DNA of 64,000 nucleotides from an uncultured Prochlorococcus sp. (lineage in GTDB: Bacteria; Cyanobacteriota; Cyanobacteriia; PCC-6307; Cyanobiaceae). The translations under genes and the position numbers were made by a program. The notes under the pieces were generated by a model. That model did no database searches. It was given only the letters and a program-made list of their open reading frames with translations, and had not been told where the DNA came from. Within the stretch, counting starts at the first letter, position 1, and every line of letters starts with the position of its first letter. Location of the stretch: NCBI GenBank assembly GCA_902625845.1, contig CACOCT010000002.1, positions 81,566 through 145,565 of the forward strand. Direction: 5' to 3'. Positions 38,831 to 48,939 of this stretch are shown here, piece after piece.

Positions 38831-40481
38831 GAGTTCTTTTTATTTCTTGATTTCTTTTTTGATTTGAGTGGCATTTCCAAATATCATTTTTATTTGGATA
38901 ATCATTTCTATAATGTCCACCTCTACTCTCCTCTCTAAAAAGACATGCATTCATTAAAAGTCGAGTCGTAATTTGCCTATTTTGTAAATCGATCAACAAA
39001 TTAAGTGCTCTTCTGTGTTCCTCATCAAAGGATAATATCTGATCTAACTCAACTTGTTTAACAAGATTTAAAAGCGAGTTATCAATTAGATCAGATTTAC
39101 CGTTATCCAAATGATAGGAAAATAATTCCATTTTATTTTTAGAACGAGATACACCAATATTTTCCCAGCAAGATTTTCTCAATTCTTCAATGTGAATTGA
39201 TATTTTACCAAACAAATCTTTATCAACATCACATATCTGAAAACTCGTATTTATGCGTTCAATAGATTTAGTTAAACCCATATCTAATTCTATCGATGCC
39301 ATTTTTTTAGCAAATACAAGGCATTCCATAAGTGAATTACTTGCTAATCTATTAGCTCCATGGACTCCTGTTGAGGCAACTTCACCAACAGCATATAAGT
39401 TTTTAATAGTTGTCGCAGCGTTTAGATCTGTATAGACTCCACCCATCCAATAATGTGCAGCTGGGGCGACTGGAATTACCTCATTTAATGGATTTACTCC
39501 ATATTCTTGGCATCTATTTAATATTGTTGGAAATCTTTTAACGATTTTATCTGGATCAATAAATCGTAAATCTAAACCAACATGATCAGTATTATTCTTA
39601 ATCATATTATTTATAATCGCTCTACTGACTTGATCTCTAGAGGATAATTCTTTATCTTTTAGATGATCGACTGGACTATTCCCATATTTATCAACTAGAA
39701 CAGCGCCTTCTCCTCTCAAAGCTTCAGAAATCAAAAAACAAGGAGCTCCATAAAACTTTAAGGCCGTGGGATGAAACTGTATAAATTCCAAATCTTGAAT
39801 CAAAGCACCTGCTTTCCAAGCGAGTGAAATTCCCTCCCCCGCTGACTGGGATGGATTTGTTGTATTTGTGAACAAATGTCCACCCCCTCCTGTCGCTAAT
39901 ACAACTGCCTTAGAAGAAATCCAATATAAATTTGATCCATCTAACACTTGTACACCTCTACAGATTTTATTTTCGACTAATAATTCTGTTACCCTTACAC
40001 CTCTGCAGTGCAAAATATTATCCTTAGATTCAACATGATCTTCGAGAACTTCAACAAGAGCTCTTCCTGTTCGATCTTTTACGTGTAGTACTCTTCTACA
40101 AGAATGAGCCGCTTCTAAAGTTGTTGATAATTGATCTAAATTCTTATCAAAAATCATTCCTAGCCTTTGTAAATTATCAACACAATTTGGCGCCTCTCTA
40201 ACTAGCATTTCAACAGCTTTAATATCACATAATCCATCCCCTGCTTTTAATGTATCCTCAATATGCAATTCAAAGGAATCATCAGGCCTAATAACAGATG
40301 CTATTCCACCTTGAGCCCATCTACTTGAAGATACTTTACTAGTATTTCTATTTAAAAGGAGAACATTTAAATTATCTGGCAGTTCTAGTGAGGCCATTAA
40401 ACCTGCTGCTCCAGCACCAATAACAATGACGTCCCAATTATTAAATTCAATCGGATTTTTGGAGAATGGGGGCCTTAACAT
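38823..40481 (-). CDS. nadB: L-aspartate oxidase
   Basis: This FAD enzyme oxidises aspartate to iminoaspartate, the first step of de novo NAD synthesis. DVIVIGAGAAGLMASLEL is the FAD-binding start, SSRWAQGGIASV the succinate-dehydrogenase-type active region, followed by VLATGGGGHLF and HGANRLASNSLMECLVF. At 552 residues it is complete with the C-terminal helical domain. The upstream DUF3120 gene overlaps its start (TAATG). Confidence 0.93.
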   Translation of the reverse strand: MLRPPFSKNPIEFNNWDVIVIGAGAAGLMASLELPDNLNVLLLNRNTSKVSSSRWAQGGIASVIRPDDSFELHIEDTLKAGDGLCDIKAVEMLVREAPNCVDNLQRLGMIFDKNLDQLSTTLEAAHSCRRVLHVKDRTGRALVEVLEDHVESKDNILHCRGVRVTELLVENKICRGVQVLDGSNLYWISSKAVVLATGGGGHLFTNTTNPSQSAGEGISLAWKAGALIQDLEFIQFHPTALKFYGAPCFLISEALRGEGAVLVDKYGNSPVDHLKDKELSSRDQVSRAIINNMIKNNTDHVGLDLRFIDPDKIVKRFPTILNRCQEYGVNPLNEVIPVAPAAHYWMGGVYTDLNAATTIKNLYAVGEVASTGVHGANRLASNSLMECLVFAKKMASIELDMGLTKSIERINTSFQICDVDKDLFGKISIHIEELRKSCWENIGVSRSKNKMELFSYHLDNGKSDLIDNSLLNLVKQVELDQILSFDEEHRRALNLLIDLQNRQITTRLLMNACLFREESRGGHYRNDYPNKNDIWKCHSNQKRNQEIKRTPI

Positions 40482-41248
40482 TAAACCAATCCACTTAAAT
40501 TTGGCTGAATTATTGCAAGCAAGATAAAAATGCCATCAACTATTAATGTCGTTTGCAAAACATAACTAGATACTAAAATAGATCTACCATTCGAAGCATT
40601 GATAGAAGAATATTCAGCAATTTTTCTGGAAAGTAACCATAGAGAAAAACCAGTAATAAAAATAATAGATAAAGGCTTAATACTAATAAGATTTTCAGAA
40701 GTTTTTTGGAGTATTAAAGGAGCAATTTCAGAGTCAGCATTTATCACATCCATCCATCTATCCATTAAACCAGTAAAAAATATAGTTAAGTCAGTAATTG
40801 CTGTGCCAACCAAAGATGCTATATAAAAGCTTGATCCTATCTTCCACTTTGTCCCTAATCCAATTAAAGCGAGAGGAAGAGCTACAGCCTCAACAGGAAT
40901 ATGAAGGATAGGATGAGCACTTAACCAACCCCAAAAAAGTGACCCACCAAGCCAACTACCTGCAACACCTAACAATAATGATCCAATAATAAAGAATTTT
41001 TTTGAAGGCTCACTAGATAAAAATATTCCTGTTGCTAAAATAAAAAATGTAAATATTAAAGCACTATTTGGCTGAAATCTTACCCAAGGAGCTTGTAAAA
41101 ATATAGGTAATATTACAAAAAAAGATGACCAGAATCTTAAAGTTTTTGCTTGTGTCAGATAAGTACCTTCAACGATATGAACATCTTCAATAAACATCGA
41201 TTTATAATGATTTTCTTTACTCAAATTTTTAGAGACTACTTCTTTCAA
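40481..41248 (-). CDS. DUF3120 membrane protein
   Basis: A 255-residue protein with six to seven hydrophobic segments (FWSSFFVILPIFLQAPWVRF, LGVAGSWLGGSLFWGWLS, VEAVALPLALIGLG, ITDLTIFFTGLMDRWM), matching the cyanobacteria-specific DUF3120 family. Likely an inner- or thylakoid-membrane protein of unknown role. It overlaps nadB at the stop/start and is probably co-transcribed with it. Confidence 0.8.
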   Translation of the reverse strand: MKEVVSKNLSKENHYKSMFIEDVHIVEGTYLTQAKTLRFWSSFFVILPIFLQAPWVRFQPNSALIFTFFILATGIFLSSEPSKKFFIIGSLLLGVAGSWLGGSLFWGWLSAHPILHIPVEAVALPLALIGLGTKWKIGSSFYIASLVGTAITDLTIFFTGLMDRWMDVINADSEIAPLILQKTSENLISIKPLSIIFITGFSLWLLSRKIAEYSSINASNGRSILVSSYVLQTTLIVDGIFILLAIIQPNLSGLV

Positions 41249-41434
41249 TGAACTAATAATGAAAAATGAAACTTTTGTTTAATTTTGACTTAAGTTAGAT
41301 AAATCTGATGTTCATATTCTTTAGAATTGAACTACAAAAAACCAAATATATTAAATATATTAAAAGTATTTAATAGGCTTTGAGTCTTTTATAGGTTTAG
41401 AATATGAATATTACAGCAATCTAGCATTTGTACT

Positions 41435-42847
41435 GTGTGGCAAGAAACTAATTATCTAGAAAATTCAAATGATGTATTAATTTCAGAAAATAGTCACAAA
41501 ATAAATCCTGCTTTAATAGAAAGTATTGAAAACAATTCAATAGCAGATGAGGTAGGGTTCGAATCTGGAGATGCTATTTTAAGTATCAATGGCATCAAAC
41601 CAAGAGATTTAATTGACTATCAAATATTAATATGCGATGAAATCTTAGAAATAACAGTTTTGGATAAAAATAATAAAGTTCACAACATTACAATTGAAAA
41701 AGATCAAGATTCCAGTTTAGGTATAAATTTTACAGAGGCTTTATTTGATTCTCTAAAAGAATGTAATAATCAATGTCCATTTTGTTTTATTGATCAACAA
41801 CCTTCAGGCAAAAGAAAAAGCTTATATCTTAAGGATGATGATTATAGACTAAGTTTTTTATATGGATCATATCTAACATTAACTAATTTAAAGGAAAAAG
41901 ATTGGAACAGAATATCTACTCAAAATCTTTCGCCTCTCTTCATATCTATTCATGCAACTAATCCTGATATCAGAGAAAAACTACTTAAAAACAAAAATGC
42001 CAGAGAAATTTTAAATCAGATAAAGTGGTTCGAAAAACACGCTCTTCAAATACATGCACAAATAGTTGTATGTCCAGAAATAAATGATAATGAAATACTT
42101 GAAAAATCAATTCTAGATCTTTCACAGTTTTGGTCTAAAGAAAAACAAACAGTATTATCTGTAGCTATTGTTCCAGTAGGTTTAACAAGATTTAGACCAG
42201 AAGATGATGGCTTAATAGCTATTGATAAATGCTATGCAAAAAAAACAATTATCCAAGTAGAAAATATACAAGAAATGATGCAGAAAAAACTTGGGACAAG
42301 ATTCTGTTGGTTATCTGACGAATGGTACTTGATTGCAGGTGAAAAATTACCCCAGTATAAAACTTATGAAAATATGCCACAAGAATCAAACGGTGTGGGA
42401 ACAATTCGTAGCTTTTTAACAATGTTAGAAACTGAGACAAAATCTCTACCAAAAAAATTGGCTCAGAAAAGAAATGTGAGTTGGATCGTTGGTAAACTAG
42501 TTTATGAAGCTCTTATCCCAACTCGAGAAAAATTAAATAAGATAGAAAACTTAAAAATTAATCTTTATGGATTACCAAGTAAATATTGGGGTCAAGAACA
42601 AGTAGTAACAGGACTTTTAACTGGAGAAGACTTAATTTTAGGTTTAAAGGATAAAGCTCTTGGAGAAGCAATTTATATACCTTCGATGATGTTAAAGGTA
42701 GGCAGTGATCTGTTTTTAGATGATAAAAAAATAGAAGACGTAGAAAAAGAATTGAGTACTAAAATTCACGTTGTATATGAAGCAAATGATATTATTAAAG
42801 ATCTAGTTGGACAAAGTTCTAGTAAAAATTTAGTTAATCATGTTTAA
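41435..42847 (+). CDS. PDZ/radical-SAM-like cyanobacterial Fe-S protein (TIGR03279, DUF512)
   Basis: An N-terminal PDZ-like segment (ADEVGFESGDAILSINGIKP) precedes a Cys cluster CNNQCPFCFIDQQPSGKRKS with the C-x3-C-x2-C spacing of radical SAM enzymes, followed by the DUF512 region. The family is annotated as a putative FeS-containing cyanobacterial oxidoreductase, without a proven reaction. I accept the GTG start since the frame opens just upstream. The stop overlaps the TolC start by eight bases. Confidence 0.85.
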   Translation: MWQETNYLENSNDVLISENSHKINPALIESIENNSIADEVGFESGDAILSINGIKPRDLIDYQILICDEILEITVLDKNNKVHNITIEKDQDSSLGINFTEALFDSLKECNNQCPFCFIDQQPSGKRKSLYLKDDDYRLSFLYGSYLTLTNLKEKDWNRISTQNLSPLFISIHATNPDIREKLLKNKNAREILNQIKWFEKHALQIHAQIVVCPEINDNEILEKSILDLSQFWSKEKQTVLSVAIVPVGLTRFRPEDDGLIAIDKCYAKKTIIQVENIQEMMQKKLGTRFCWLSDEWYLIAGEKLPQYKTYENMPQESNGVGTIRSFLTMLETETKSLPKKLAQKRNVSWIVGKLVYEALIPTREKLNKIENLKINLYGLPSKYWGQEQVVTGLLTGEDLILGLKDKALGEAIYIPSMMLKVGSDLFLDDKKIEDVEKELSTKIHVVYEANDIIKDLVGQSSSKNLVNHV

Positions 42848-44273
42848 AACGTTAATTAATTATTGTTTACTAATACCTATCTTGTTGATAATGACTCCAA
42901 AAAGTATCGCGCAAGCTGAAATATTAGACAAAGAAACAACAGAAAAAAAATTACTAAAACAAAGACATATAAAGTTTGATGATATTCCCAATATTATATC
43001 AAACAGAAATTTGGAACTTAAATCTTTAGAGAAATTAGTGCAAGCATCATCTTTCGATTTATCAAGCAAAATATCCCAAAGATATCCCAAGCTAAATTTA
43101 AATGCTAGCGGCTTTCCACAATATCTTTACTCAGAAAGTTTTAATAACAATTCTAATGATACTAAAACTTCTCAATATCAAATTAATCCATCCCTTAATT
43201 TAAGGTGGGATATCATTGATCCTACAAGAAAACTTGAGATTATATCTTTTAAAAATAGATATGAAATAGCAAGAAATAACTATAAAATAAAAAAACAAGA
43301 TTTAATTCAAGAGGCAAAATCTCGATATCATAAATATCAAAAATCGATACAAGACGAAAAAAATGCTCAAATAGCTGTTGAATTATCAAAGACAAGCTTA
43401 CAGGATGCTAACGCTAAATTAGAAGTTGGCATAGGAACTAAATTTGAAGTATTAGAAGCTAATTCTCAATTAGAGAGAGATATACAGCTTCTTAAAGAAA
43501 AGACTATCGCGAAAGAGATAAATTTAATATCTCTCAAAGAAATTTTTAATATTGATCCTGAAGAGGATTTTACTATCGATGAGAAACAAAAATTAATTGG
43601 ATTTTGGTTTCACCCTTTAGAAAAAATTTTAAAAAGTGGATTAAATAATAGTTATTCTTTAAAAAATTTAACTCTTCAAGATTCAATCAAAAGGAATCAA
43701 GCTCAAAACTTTAAGAATGCAAATTTACCGATTATTTATATAAGTAATAGTCTTTCAAGTTCATTCTCTAAAGGAAGCGCTCTTACTGGACAAATAGATC
43801 CTGACAGAACCTCTTCAACTTACTCCAATAAAATAAGCCTAAACTTAACGTGGAATTTTTTTAATGCAGGTCAAAATAATAATTCTTTTAAAGCCAAACA
43901 AGCTGAAGCTGAATCTGAGAAGTTAAAGTTTCTAAATTTGCAGAATATTATTAAAACAAATATTAATCGGGCATATTTGAATTTATTAAAAAATAAAGAT
44001 AAATTAATATCCACTAAACAAGAAATTATTGCAAGTAAAGAGGCATTAAGGTTAGCAAGATTAAGGTATGATGTCGGAGTATCTACTTTAAAAGATGTTT
44101 TAATAAGGCAAAAAGAATTAACTCTTTCTCAATCTAAAAATATTGATGCAATTTATAATTACAACATTAACTTAGATAAATTAGAAAGGTTAACTTTTCT
44201 TCTAAAAGATAAAGAGTGTAATAGTGACATTAATACAAATGAAGATTTTAAAGATTCCATTTGTGATTATTAA
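42840..44273 (+). CDS. TolC-like outer-membrane efflux protein
   Basis: A signal peptide (FKTLINYCLLIPILLIMTPKSIA) is followed by two long helical/beta modules of the TolC type, each with periodic coiled-coil (RYHKYQKSIQDEKNAQIAVE; RLRYDVGVSTLKDVLIRQKE). It would form the trimeric outer-membrane tunnel for efflux or type I secretion. Length 477 residues is standard. Its start overlaps the radical-SAM gene and its stop is contiguous with the ATG of the next gene. Confidence 0.88.
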   Translation: MFKTLINYCLLIPILLIMTPKSIAQAEILDKETTEKKLLKQRHIKFDDIPNIISNRNLELKSLEKLVQASSFDLSSKISQRYPKLNLNASGFPQYLYSESFNNNSNDTKTSQYQINPSLNLRWDIIDPTRKLEIISFKNRYEIARNNYKIKKQDLIQEAKSRYHKYQKSIQDEKNAQIAVELSKTSLQDANAKLEVGIGTKFEVLEANSQLERDIQLLKEKTIAKEINLISLKEIFNIDPEEDFTIDEKQKLIGFWFHPLEKILKSGLNNSYSLKNLTLQDSIKRNQAQNFKNANLPIIYISNSLSSSFSKGSALTGQIDPDRTSSTYSNKISLNLTWNFFNAGQNNNSFKAKQAEAESEKLKFLNLQNIIKTNINRAYLNLLKNKDKLISTKQEIIASKEALRLARLRYDVGVSTLKDVLIRQKELTLSQSKNIDAIYNYNINLDKLERLTFLLKDKECNSDINTNEDFKDSICDY

Positions 44274-45092
44274 ATGCATAATAAGGAAATGAATAATTCA
44301 TCAAATCAATTAAACGAAGAACAATTAAGTGAATTAAATAATCTTTTTAATTCTATAAGTGAAAGGCAGCTTAATGATTTTGGTAATATTACTGCCAGTA
44401 ATAAAGCGGATGGATCACTTATTACAAGTTGCGACATATGGAGTGATCAAACAATTGTAGAGGGTCTCTCAAAAATTGCTCCCAATGAAGGTGTTCTGAG
44501 TGAAGAAGGAGACAAAATTGTTCCTCAAAATGAGGCATATTGGGTAGTAGATCCTTTAGATGGCACCACAAATTTTGCTGCAGGGATACCATATTGGTCT
44601 ATTTCAATAGCAAGATTCGTCCAAGGCAAACCACAAGCCTCATTTCTCATAATTCCAACATTACAGAAAAAAATATTAGCAATTCAAGGTGAAGGAGTTT
44701 GGATGAATGATAAAAAAATAATTAGAAGTAATAATGATCAAAGAAGCCAATGTGTTTCTTTATGTAGTAGATCTATAAAAATACTTCAGAAAAAACCTAA
44801 TGAGATTTTTCCTGGAAAAATAAGACTGCTTGGTGTATCAAGCCTAAATTTAACAAGTGTTGCAATGGGACAAACATTTGGAGCAATTGAATCAACTCCT
44901 AAAATATGGGATATCGCAGCAGCATGGTTAATCCTTGAAGAATTAAATTGTAAGATTGATTGGTTAGTCATCAATCCCGGAAATTTAAGTGCAGGAATGG
45001 ATCTTACGAATGTAAACTTTCCTCTGATAGCAGGGAGGACAGAAAGTAATATAAAAGATTTGAAGGAGTGGGGAAATCTTCTTTTAAATTAA
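44274..45092 (+). CDS. Inositol monophosphatase family protein
   Basis: The Mg-dependent sugar-phosphatase fold is seen in GVLSEEGDKI, VVDPLDGTTNFAAGIPYWSI (the DPLDGTTNF metal site) and WDIAAAWLILEE (C-terminal metal Asp). Members hydrolyse inositol phosphates, histidinol phosphate or PAP; the substrate here is not clear. Length 272 residues is normal. The ATG directly follows the TolC stop; a second Met five codons later is possible. Confidence 0.85.
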   Translation: MHNKEMNNSSNQLNEEQLSELNNLFNSISERQLNDFGNITASNKADGSLITSCDIWSDQTIVEGLSKIAPNEGVLSEEGDKIVPQNEAYWVVDPLDGTTNFAAGIPYWSISIARFVQGKPQASFLIIPTLQKKILAIQGEGVWMNDKKIIRSNNDQRSQCVSLCSRSIKILQKKPNEIFPGKIRLLGVSSLNLTSVAMGQTFGAIESTPKIWDIAAAWLILEELNCKIDWLVINPGNLSAGMDLTNVNFPLIAGRTESNIKDLKEWGNLLLN

Positions 45093-45179
45093 AATCTATA
45101 AAGAGATATATCACTTGCAAAATATACTTTTTAGTTAAAATAAATAAGATCTAAAAATAAATATTTGCAAGGAATTAAT

Positions 45180-46112
45180 ATGAAGAACAGCACTAAATGG
45201 ATTCTCAAGAGTTTATGGGGTGCTTGTAAAAGATGGAGTAAATCAGATTGTATAGATTTAAGTGCAGCCTTTGCTTATTATGCATTACAATCTTTTTTTC
45301 CAATTTTGCTAATATCTTTGTCGGTAGCATCTTGGTTCCTTGGCAAACAAGAAGGGTTAGATGAGCAAATCATTGAGGTTGCGGCACAGATTTTACCTCC
45401 ATCAGTCGTAGAACTAGTAGAGACAACATTATTTAAATTAATTGATCAAGGTTTTGGAGCAGGTATATTAGGTGCAATGTTTTTATTATTCACAGCAGGA
45501 AATGCATATTTATCATTACAAAGAGGTTCAGAAAGGCTATGGGAGGATGCTTTACCATCAAAAAAAAGTTATTTACCTTGGCGAGAACAAGCATCAAAGT
45601 TTTTAAGAAATAGGATAGAAGCATTCTTGATAGTGTTCTTTATAGGTTTTCTTATGGTTTTGGATCAAATAAGTGCTAATCTAAGGATGATTCCAGGTGA
45701 AGTGTTAAAAGATATTTCTACTTCAAGTAATTGGCTATCAGAAATTATTTTAAGATTACCTGTACTTCAAGTTGGGCAATTTGTAGTGCCTTTAATTGGT
45801 TTTTCTTTAATGGCTTTACTATTACAAGCTCTTTTGCCGAGCAGAAAAGTACCTTTAAAGCCATTAATACCTGGAGCAATATTGATAGGTATTTTACTAA
45901 CAACGTTAAATTTAGCTGTGAGTAAGAGCATCTTATCCCTTGGGGTAAGATTTCAGGCTTATGGATTTATAGGTGGTTTTTTAGTCTTAACTCTATGGGT
46001 ATGGCTTTTAGGAGTGATTATATATTTTGGTCAATGCTGGAGCGTAGTTATTACAAGTATGTCTATAGTGGAAATGCAAAAAAATAAATATAGAAAACAA
46101 TTTTTTCGTTAG
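45180..46112 (+). CDS. YihY/virulence factor BrkB family membrane protein
   Basis: Six hydrophobic segments occur in the family order, with DLSAAFAYYALQSFFPILLI near the N-terminus, AGNAYLSLQRGSERLWE in the middle and GGFLVLTLWVWLLGVIIYFG near the end. I start at MKNSTKW, which has AAGGAA upstream; the track's TTG start adds five codons. It is an inner-membrane protein of uncertain function, once misannotated as RNase BN. The 64-residue ORF inside it is a shadow. Confidence 0.82.
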   Translation: MKNSTKWILKSLWGACKRWSKSDCIDLSAAFAYYALQSFFPILLISLSVASWFLGKQEGLDEQIIEVAAQILPPSVVELVETTLFKLIDQGFGAGILGAMFLLFTAGNAYLSLQRGSERLWEDALPSKKSYLPWREQASKFLRNRIEAFLIVFFIGFLMVLDQISANLRMIPGEVLKDISTSSNWLSEIILRLPVLQVGQFVVPLIGFSLMALLLQALLPSRKVPLKPLIPGAILIGILLTTLNLAVSKSILSLGVRFQAYGFIGGFLVLTLWVWLLGVIIYFGQCWSVVITSMSIVEMQKNKYRKQFFR

Positions 46113-46126
46113 GTAAATATACATCT

Positions 46127-46450
46127 ATGAATAAAAGTCTTTTTACTTATAGTATTATTTCTTTTCTAATAATTTTCTTTTTTGGATTTAACTTCTTATT
46201 TAGCTTATTGGGAAATATTTTAATTTTATTATTTTTAACTCCCATTTTATTAATAGGATTAGCTTTTTTAAAAATTAACTCTTTTAAATCAAAATTTAAA
46301 GTTTGCACAAATTGCGGCTCAACAATGATGGGAGATAGTAAAAGTTGCCTATATTGTGGATCAAATTTTAGTGAATTTGAAAATAATAAAACTTACTCTG
46401 AAAATGCTAGTAGTGAAACTATTGAAATCGAAGCTGAAGAAATTAATTAA
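46127..46450 (+). CDS. Membrane-anchored zinc-ribbon-like protein
   Basis: Two N-terminal membrane spans (YSIISFLIIFFFGFNFLF, NILILLFLTPILLIGLAFL) are followed by a cytoplasmic CTNCGSTMMGDSKSCLYCG zinc ribbon (CxxC...CxxC) and an acidic tail. Probably a small conserved membrane protein of unknown role. It follows the YihY gene by 15 bases. Confidence 0.6.
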   Translation: MNKSLFTYSIISFLIIFFFGFNFLFSLLGNILILLFLTPILLIGLAFLKINSFKSKFKVCTNCGSTMMGDSKSCLYCGSNFSEFENNKTYSENASSETIEIEAEEIN

Positions 46451-46475
46451 GTTTATTTAAATGTAAGTATAAATA

Positions 46476-46622
46476 TTAACCAATACCAATTTGTCTAAGA
46501 ATGCTTTGTCCAGTAATTAATTCAGTTCCTAAACCAATAAGTATACCCATCATTGCTAAACGACCATTCCAGGTTTCTGCGAAATTTACAAATCCAAATC
46601 TTGTTTGATTTTCCTGGTTCAT
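46476..46622 (-). CDS. hli: High-light-inducible protein (HLIP)
   Basis: This 48-residue gene is missing from the ORF track. MNQENQTRFGFVNFAETWNG precedes the chlorophyll-binding helix (ETWNGRLAMMGILIGLGTEL), with the ExxNGRLAM motif that defines the LHC/HLIP superfamily, and the short tail GQSILRQIGIG. HLIPs are one-helix thylakoid proteins that protect photosystems under high light and stress. Prochlorococcus carries many copies. Confidence 0.9.
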   Translation of the reverse strand: MNQENQTRFGFVNFAETWNGRLAMMGILIGLGTELITGQSILRQIGIG

Positions 46623-46685
46623 GACATAAAAAATTTCTTTTATTTTAGCGTCTTATTGATCAATCTATGAATTTAAGTTATTTTT

Positions 46686-47069
46686 TTATTTAATGTGCTT
46701 GATTCCATCAACGGGTTTATATTCATCACCAGTAAGTTCTTCATATATGATCGCAGGTAAGCCTGTTTCAAACATTGTTTGTAAGGCTTCCTTTAAGAAA
46801 GGATTCCAACCACCAGTACTTACTTTGCCGTGTCTAACCGTCCAATCCCATGTTCCCTGTAAATCTCTGGGAATTCTTCCCTCTCTATCTCTACGCGCAA
46901 CTAAATCTAAAGATTCAACTAAACCAACAACGACAGGATTTTTTCCATAAGAAGGAGTTAAACTTAATTCTAACCTTACTGGATCCTCTTTTAACATTTT
47001 CAATCTAAATCTAGGTGGTAGTTTAAGGTTCCTTATCACAGAAGCTACTATTTTTGTTCTTTGTTCCAA
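46686..47069 (-). CDS. Conserved hypothetical protein
   Basis: A 127-residue soluble, basic protein. It contains RNLKLPPRFRLKMLKEDPVR, DLVARRDREGRIPRDLQGTW and TGLPAIIYEELTGDEYKPVD. The strongly patterned, well-conserved look is typical of a cyanobacterial core gene, but I do not recognise the family. It lies between an HLIP gene and a small membrane-protein gene, all on the minus strand. Confidence 0.65.
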   Translation of the reverse strand: MEQRTKIVASVIRNLKLPPRFRLKMLKEDPVRLELSLTPSYGKNPVVVGLVESLDLVARRDREGRIPRDLQGTWDWTVRHGKVSTGGWNPFLKEALQTMFETGLPAIIYEELTGDEYKPVDGIKHIK

Positions 47070-47099
47070 TTTGTTCTCCTTTTAAAAAATACAGAAAGG

Positions 47100-47357
47100 T
47101 TAGTCAGATGTTGTTCCTTTCTCTACAGCAGAATCACTATCATTAGAGAATCTTACAGTTAATAATTCCTCATCTGTTATATTTCCAGATTTATCAAGTA
47201 ATTCAGGATGTATTGTATATTTCCTTTGATTATTAGAGGTAAATGTATTTTTTCTATCTTTATCATAAGCACTCCATCCATTTGACATTACAGTAAAAGC
47301 TTTCCAAATCAGGAAAATAAGAGCTGCTGAATAGATTAAGGGGAATAAAAAAGTCAT
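47100..47357 (-). CDS. DUF2973-like small membrane protein
   Basis: An N-terminal membrane span (FLFPLIYSAALIFLIWKAF) is followed by a soluble tail with KYTIHPELLDKSGNITDEEL and LLTVRFS. The HPELLDxxGxxxxEELLxVRF pattern is that of the cyanobacterial DUF2973 family. Role unknown, membrane-anchored. Confidence 0.72.
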   Translation of the reverse strand: MTFLFPLIYSAALIFLIWKAFTVMSNGWSAYDKDRKNTFTSNNQRKYTIHPELLDKSGNITDEELLTVRFSNDSDSAVEKGTTSD

Positions 47358-47509
47358 TAGGGATTTATAGTACTATTATTGTAAATCCATGTTAGCCATA
47401 ATAGTTAGAAAAAATAAGAAATTCGCCAAATTTAATTAATTAGTTATTTTGAGTATTATATGATCAACCTTCAAAATAAAATCACAAGTTTTTAATATGT
47501 TGAAAAATT

Positions 47510-48646
47510 ATGTTTTATTTGGCTAAAAAAAATTTAAAAATCAACAAGCTACTTTGTATCTCAGCAATAATTTTAGGCTTATCATTAAATCCTAAATCAT
47601 TTTCTTCTACCTATAAAAAAAAAATTGATAATTCATTGATTGCAAATGACAGTAAATCTTTCATAACAAAAGCCATTGAAAAGGCTGGTCCTGCTGTAGT
47701 AACTATTGATACTCAGAGACTTGTAAAATCCAATGTTTTAAGAAATTCAAAAATACTGATAGATCCTTATTTTGATAGATTTTTTGGTTTAACAATACCC
47801 TATGAACCTCAAGAAAGGATAGAGCAAGGTCAAGGTAGTGGTGTAATAATCGATAATGGCATTGTGCTTACCAATGCACATGTAGTAAATCAATCTGAAA
47901 AATTAATAGTAGGTTTACAGGATGGTAGAAAATTTTCTGGAAAAGTTTTAGGTCTAGATATGCTTACAGACTTAGCAGTTATAAAACTAGAAGGCAAAGG
48001 ACCATGGCCTAAAGCTAGTTTAGGTAATTCTGATGATATCAACGTTGGAGACTGGGCAATTGCGGTTGGCAATCCCTATGGATTAGAAAACACAGTAACA
48101 CTTGGAATAATAAGTAATCTCAATCGAAATGTTTCCCAATTAGGGATTTATGACAAAAAGATTGACCTCATTCAAACCGATGCAGCTATTAATCCAGGAA
48201 ACTCAGGAGGTCCTTTACTTAACAGTAAAGGAGAAGTAATTGGTATAAATACTTTAATTAGATCTGGGCCAGGAGCTGGATTAAGTTTTGCTATCCCTAT
48301 AAATAAAGTAAAAGCGATAGTTAATGAATTGTTAGTAAACGGTAAAGTTATTCATCCTATGATAGGAATCAGTTTAATAAATGAAACTTCATTAGAAACA
48401 AATAATATAAAGGTCAAAGTTGGTTATGTAGTTCCTAAAAGTCCAGCTGCTAAAAGCGGAATTTTAGTAAATGATATTATTTTAAAAGTAGAAAAAAAAT
48501 ATATTTACAAATCATCAGATGTCGTTGATGCTATAAATCAAAATGGAATAAATAAATTTGCTGATATTTTAATCAAAAGAAATAATAAAGTAATCAATAT
48601 TAAAGTAAAGCCAATTGATATAAGAGTTCTTTCTAAAAATAAATAA
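47510..48646 (+). CDS. HtrA/Deg-type serine protease with PDZ domain
   Basis: A signal or membrane anchor (KLLCISAIILGLSLNPKSFS) precedes a trypsin-like domain with the triad His (LTNAHVVNQ), Asp (MLTDLAVIKL) and Ser (NPGNSGGPLLNS), then one PDZ domain (VGYVVPKSPAAKSGILVNDII). It is a periplasmic or lumenal quality-control protease of 378 residues. Which of the cyanobacterial HtrA/HhoA/HhoB trio it matches cannot be told. The minus-strand 60-residue ORF is a shadow. Confidence 0.9.
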   Translation: MFYLAKKNLKINKLLCISAIILGLSLNPKSFSSTYKKKIDNSLIANDSKSFITKAIEKAGPAVVTIDTQRLVKSNVLRNSKILIDPYFDRFFGLTIPYEPQERIEQGQGSGVIIDNGIVLTNAHVVNQSEKLIVGLQDGRKFSGKVLGLDMLTDLAVIKLEGKGPWPKASLGNSDDINVGDWAIAVGNPYGLENTVTLGIISNLNRNVSQLGIYDKKIDLIQTDAAINPGNSGGPLLNSKGEVIGINTLIRSGPGAGLSFAIPINKVKAIVNELLVNGKVIHPMIGISLINETSLETNNIKVKVGYVVPKSPAAKSGILVNDIILKVEKKYIYKSSDVVDAINQNGINKFADILIKRNNKVINIKVKPIDIRVLSKNK

Positions 48647-48648
48647 TT

Positions 48649-48798
48649 TCATCTTTCATGATCTTTAAGTATTTCTACGCATTTAGAGATACATTTGCCA
48701 TCTGAAATATCGCAAGAAGAAATACATTCAAAATAATTATCAATTTGATCAACATGTAAATTATTCAAACTAGAAAAATCATCCTTTTCTTTATACAT
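48649..48798 (-). CDS. Small Cys-containing conserved peptide
   Basis: A 49-residue frame below the track cutoff: MYKEKDDFSSLNNLHVDQID, NYFECISSCDISDGKCISKC, VEILKDHER. Four Cys in a C-x3-C, C-x3-C arrangement suggest metal binding or two disulfides between short helices. It lies convergent with the protease gene, with no overlap. No named family recognised. Confidence 0.5.
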   Translation of the reverse strand: MYKEKDDFSSLNNLHVDQIDNYFECISSCDISDGKCISKCVEILKDHER

Positions 48799-48939
48799 TG
48801 AACTTTTTTAAATAGGTAGTAATAAGATTAAACAAAGAGCAAGAATAATGTAAAGATAAATGAGTGATCTTGCCTATCTAAATGTAAAGATTTTTTAAAA
48901 AAATTTAATTTAAATATAAATAATAAGAATTAATACTTA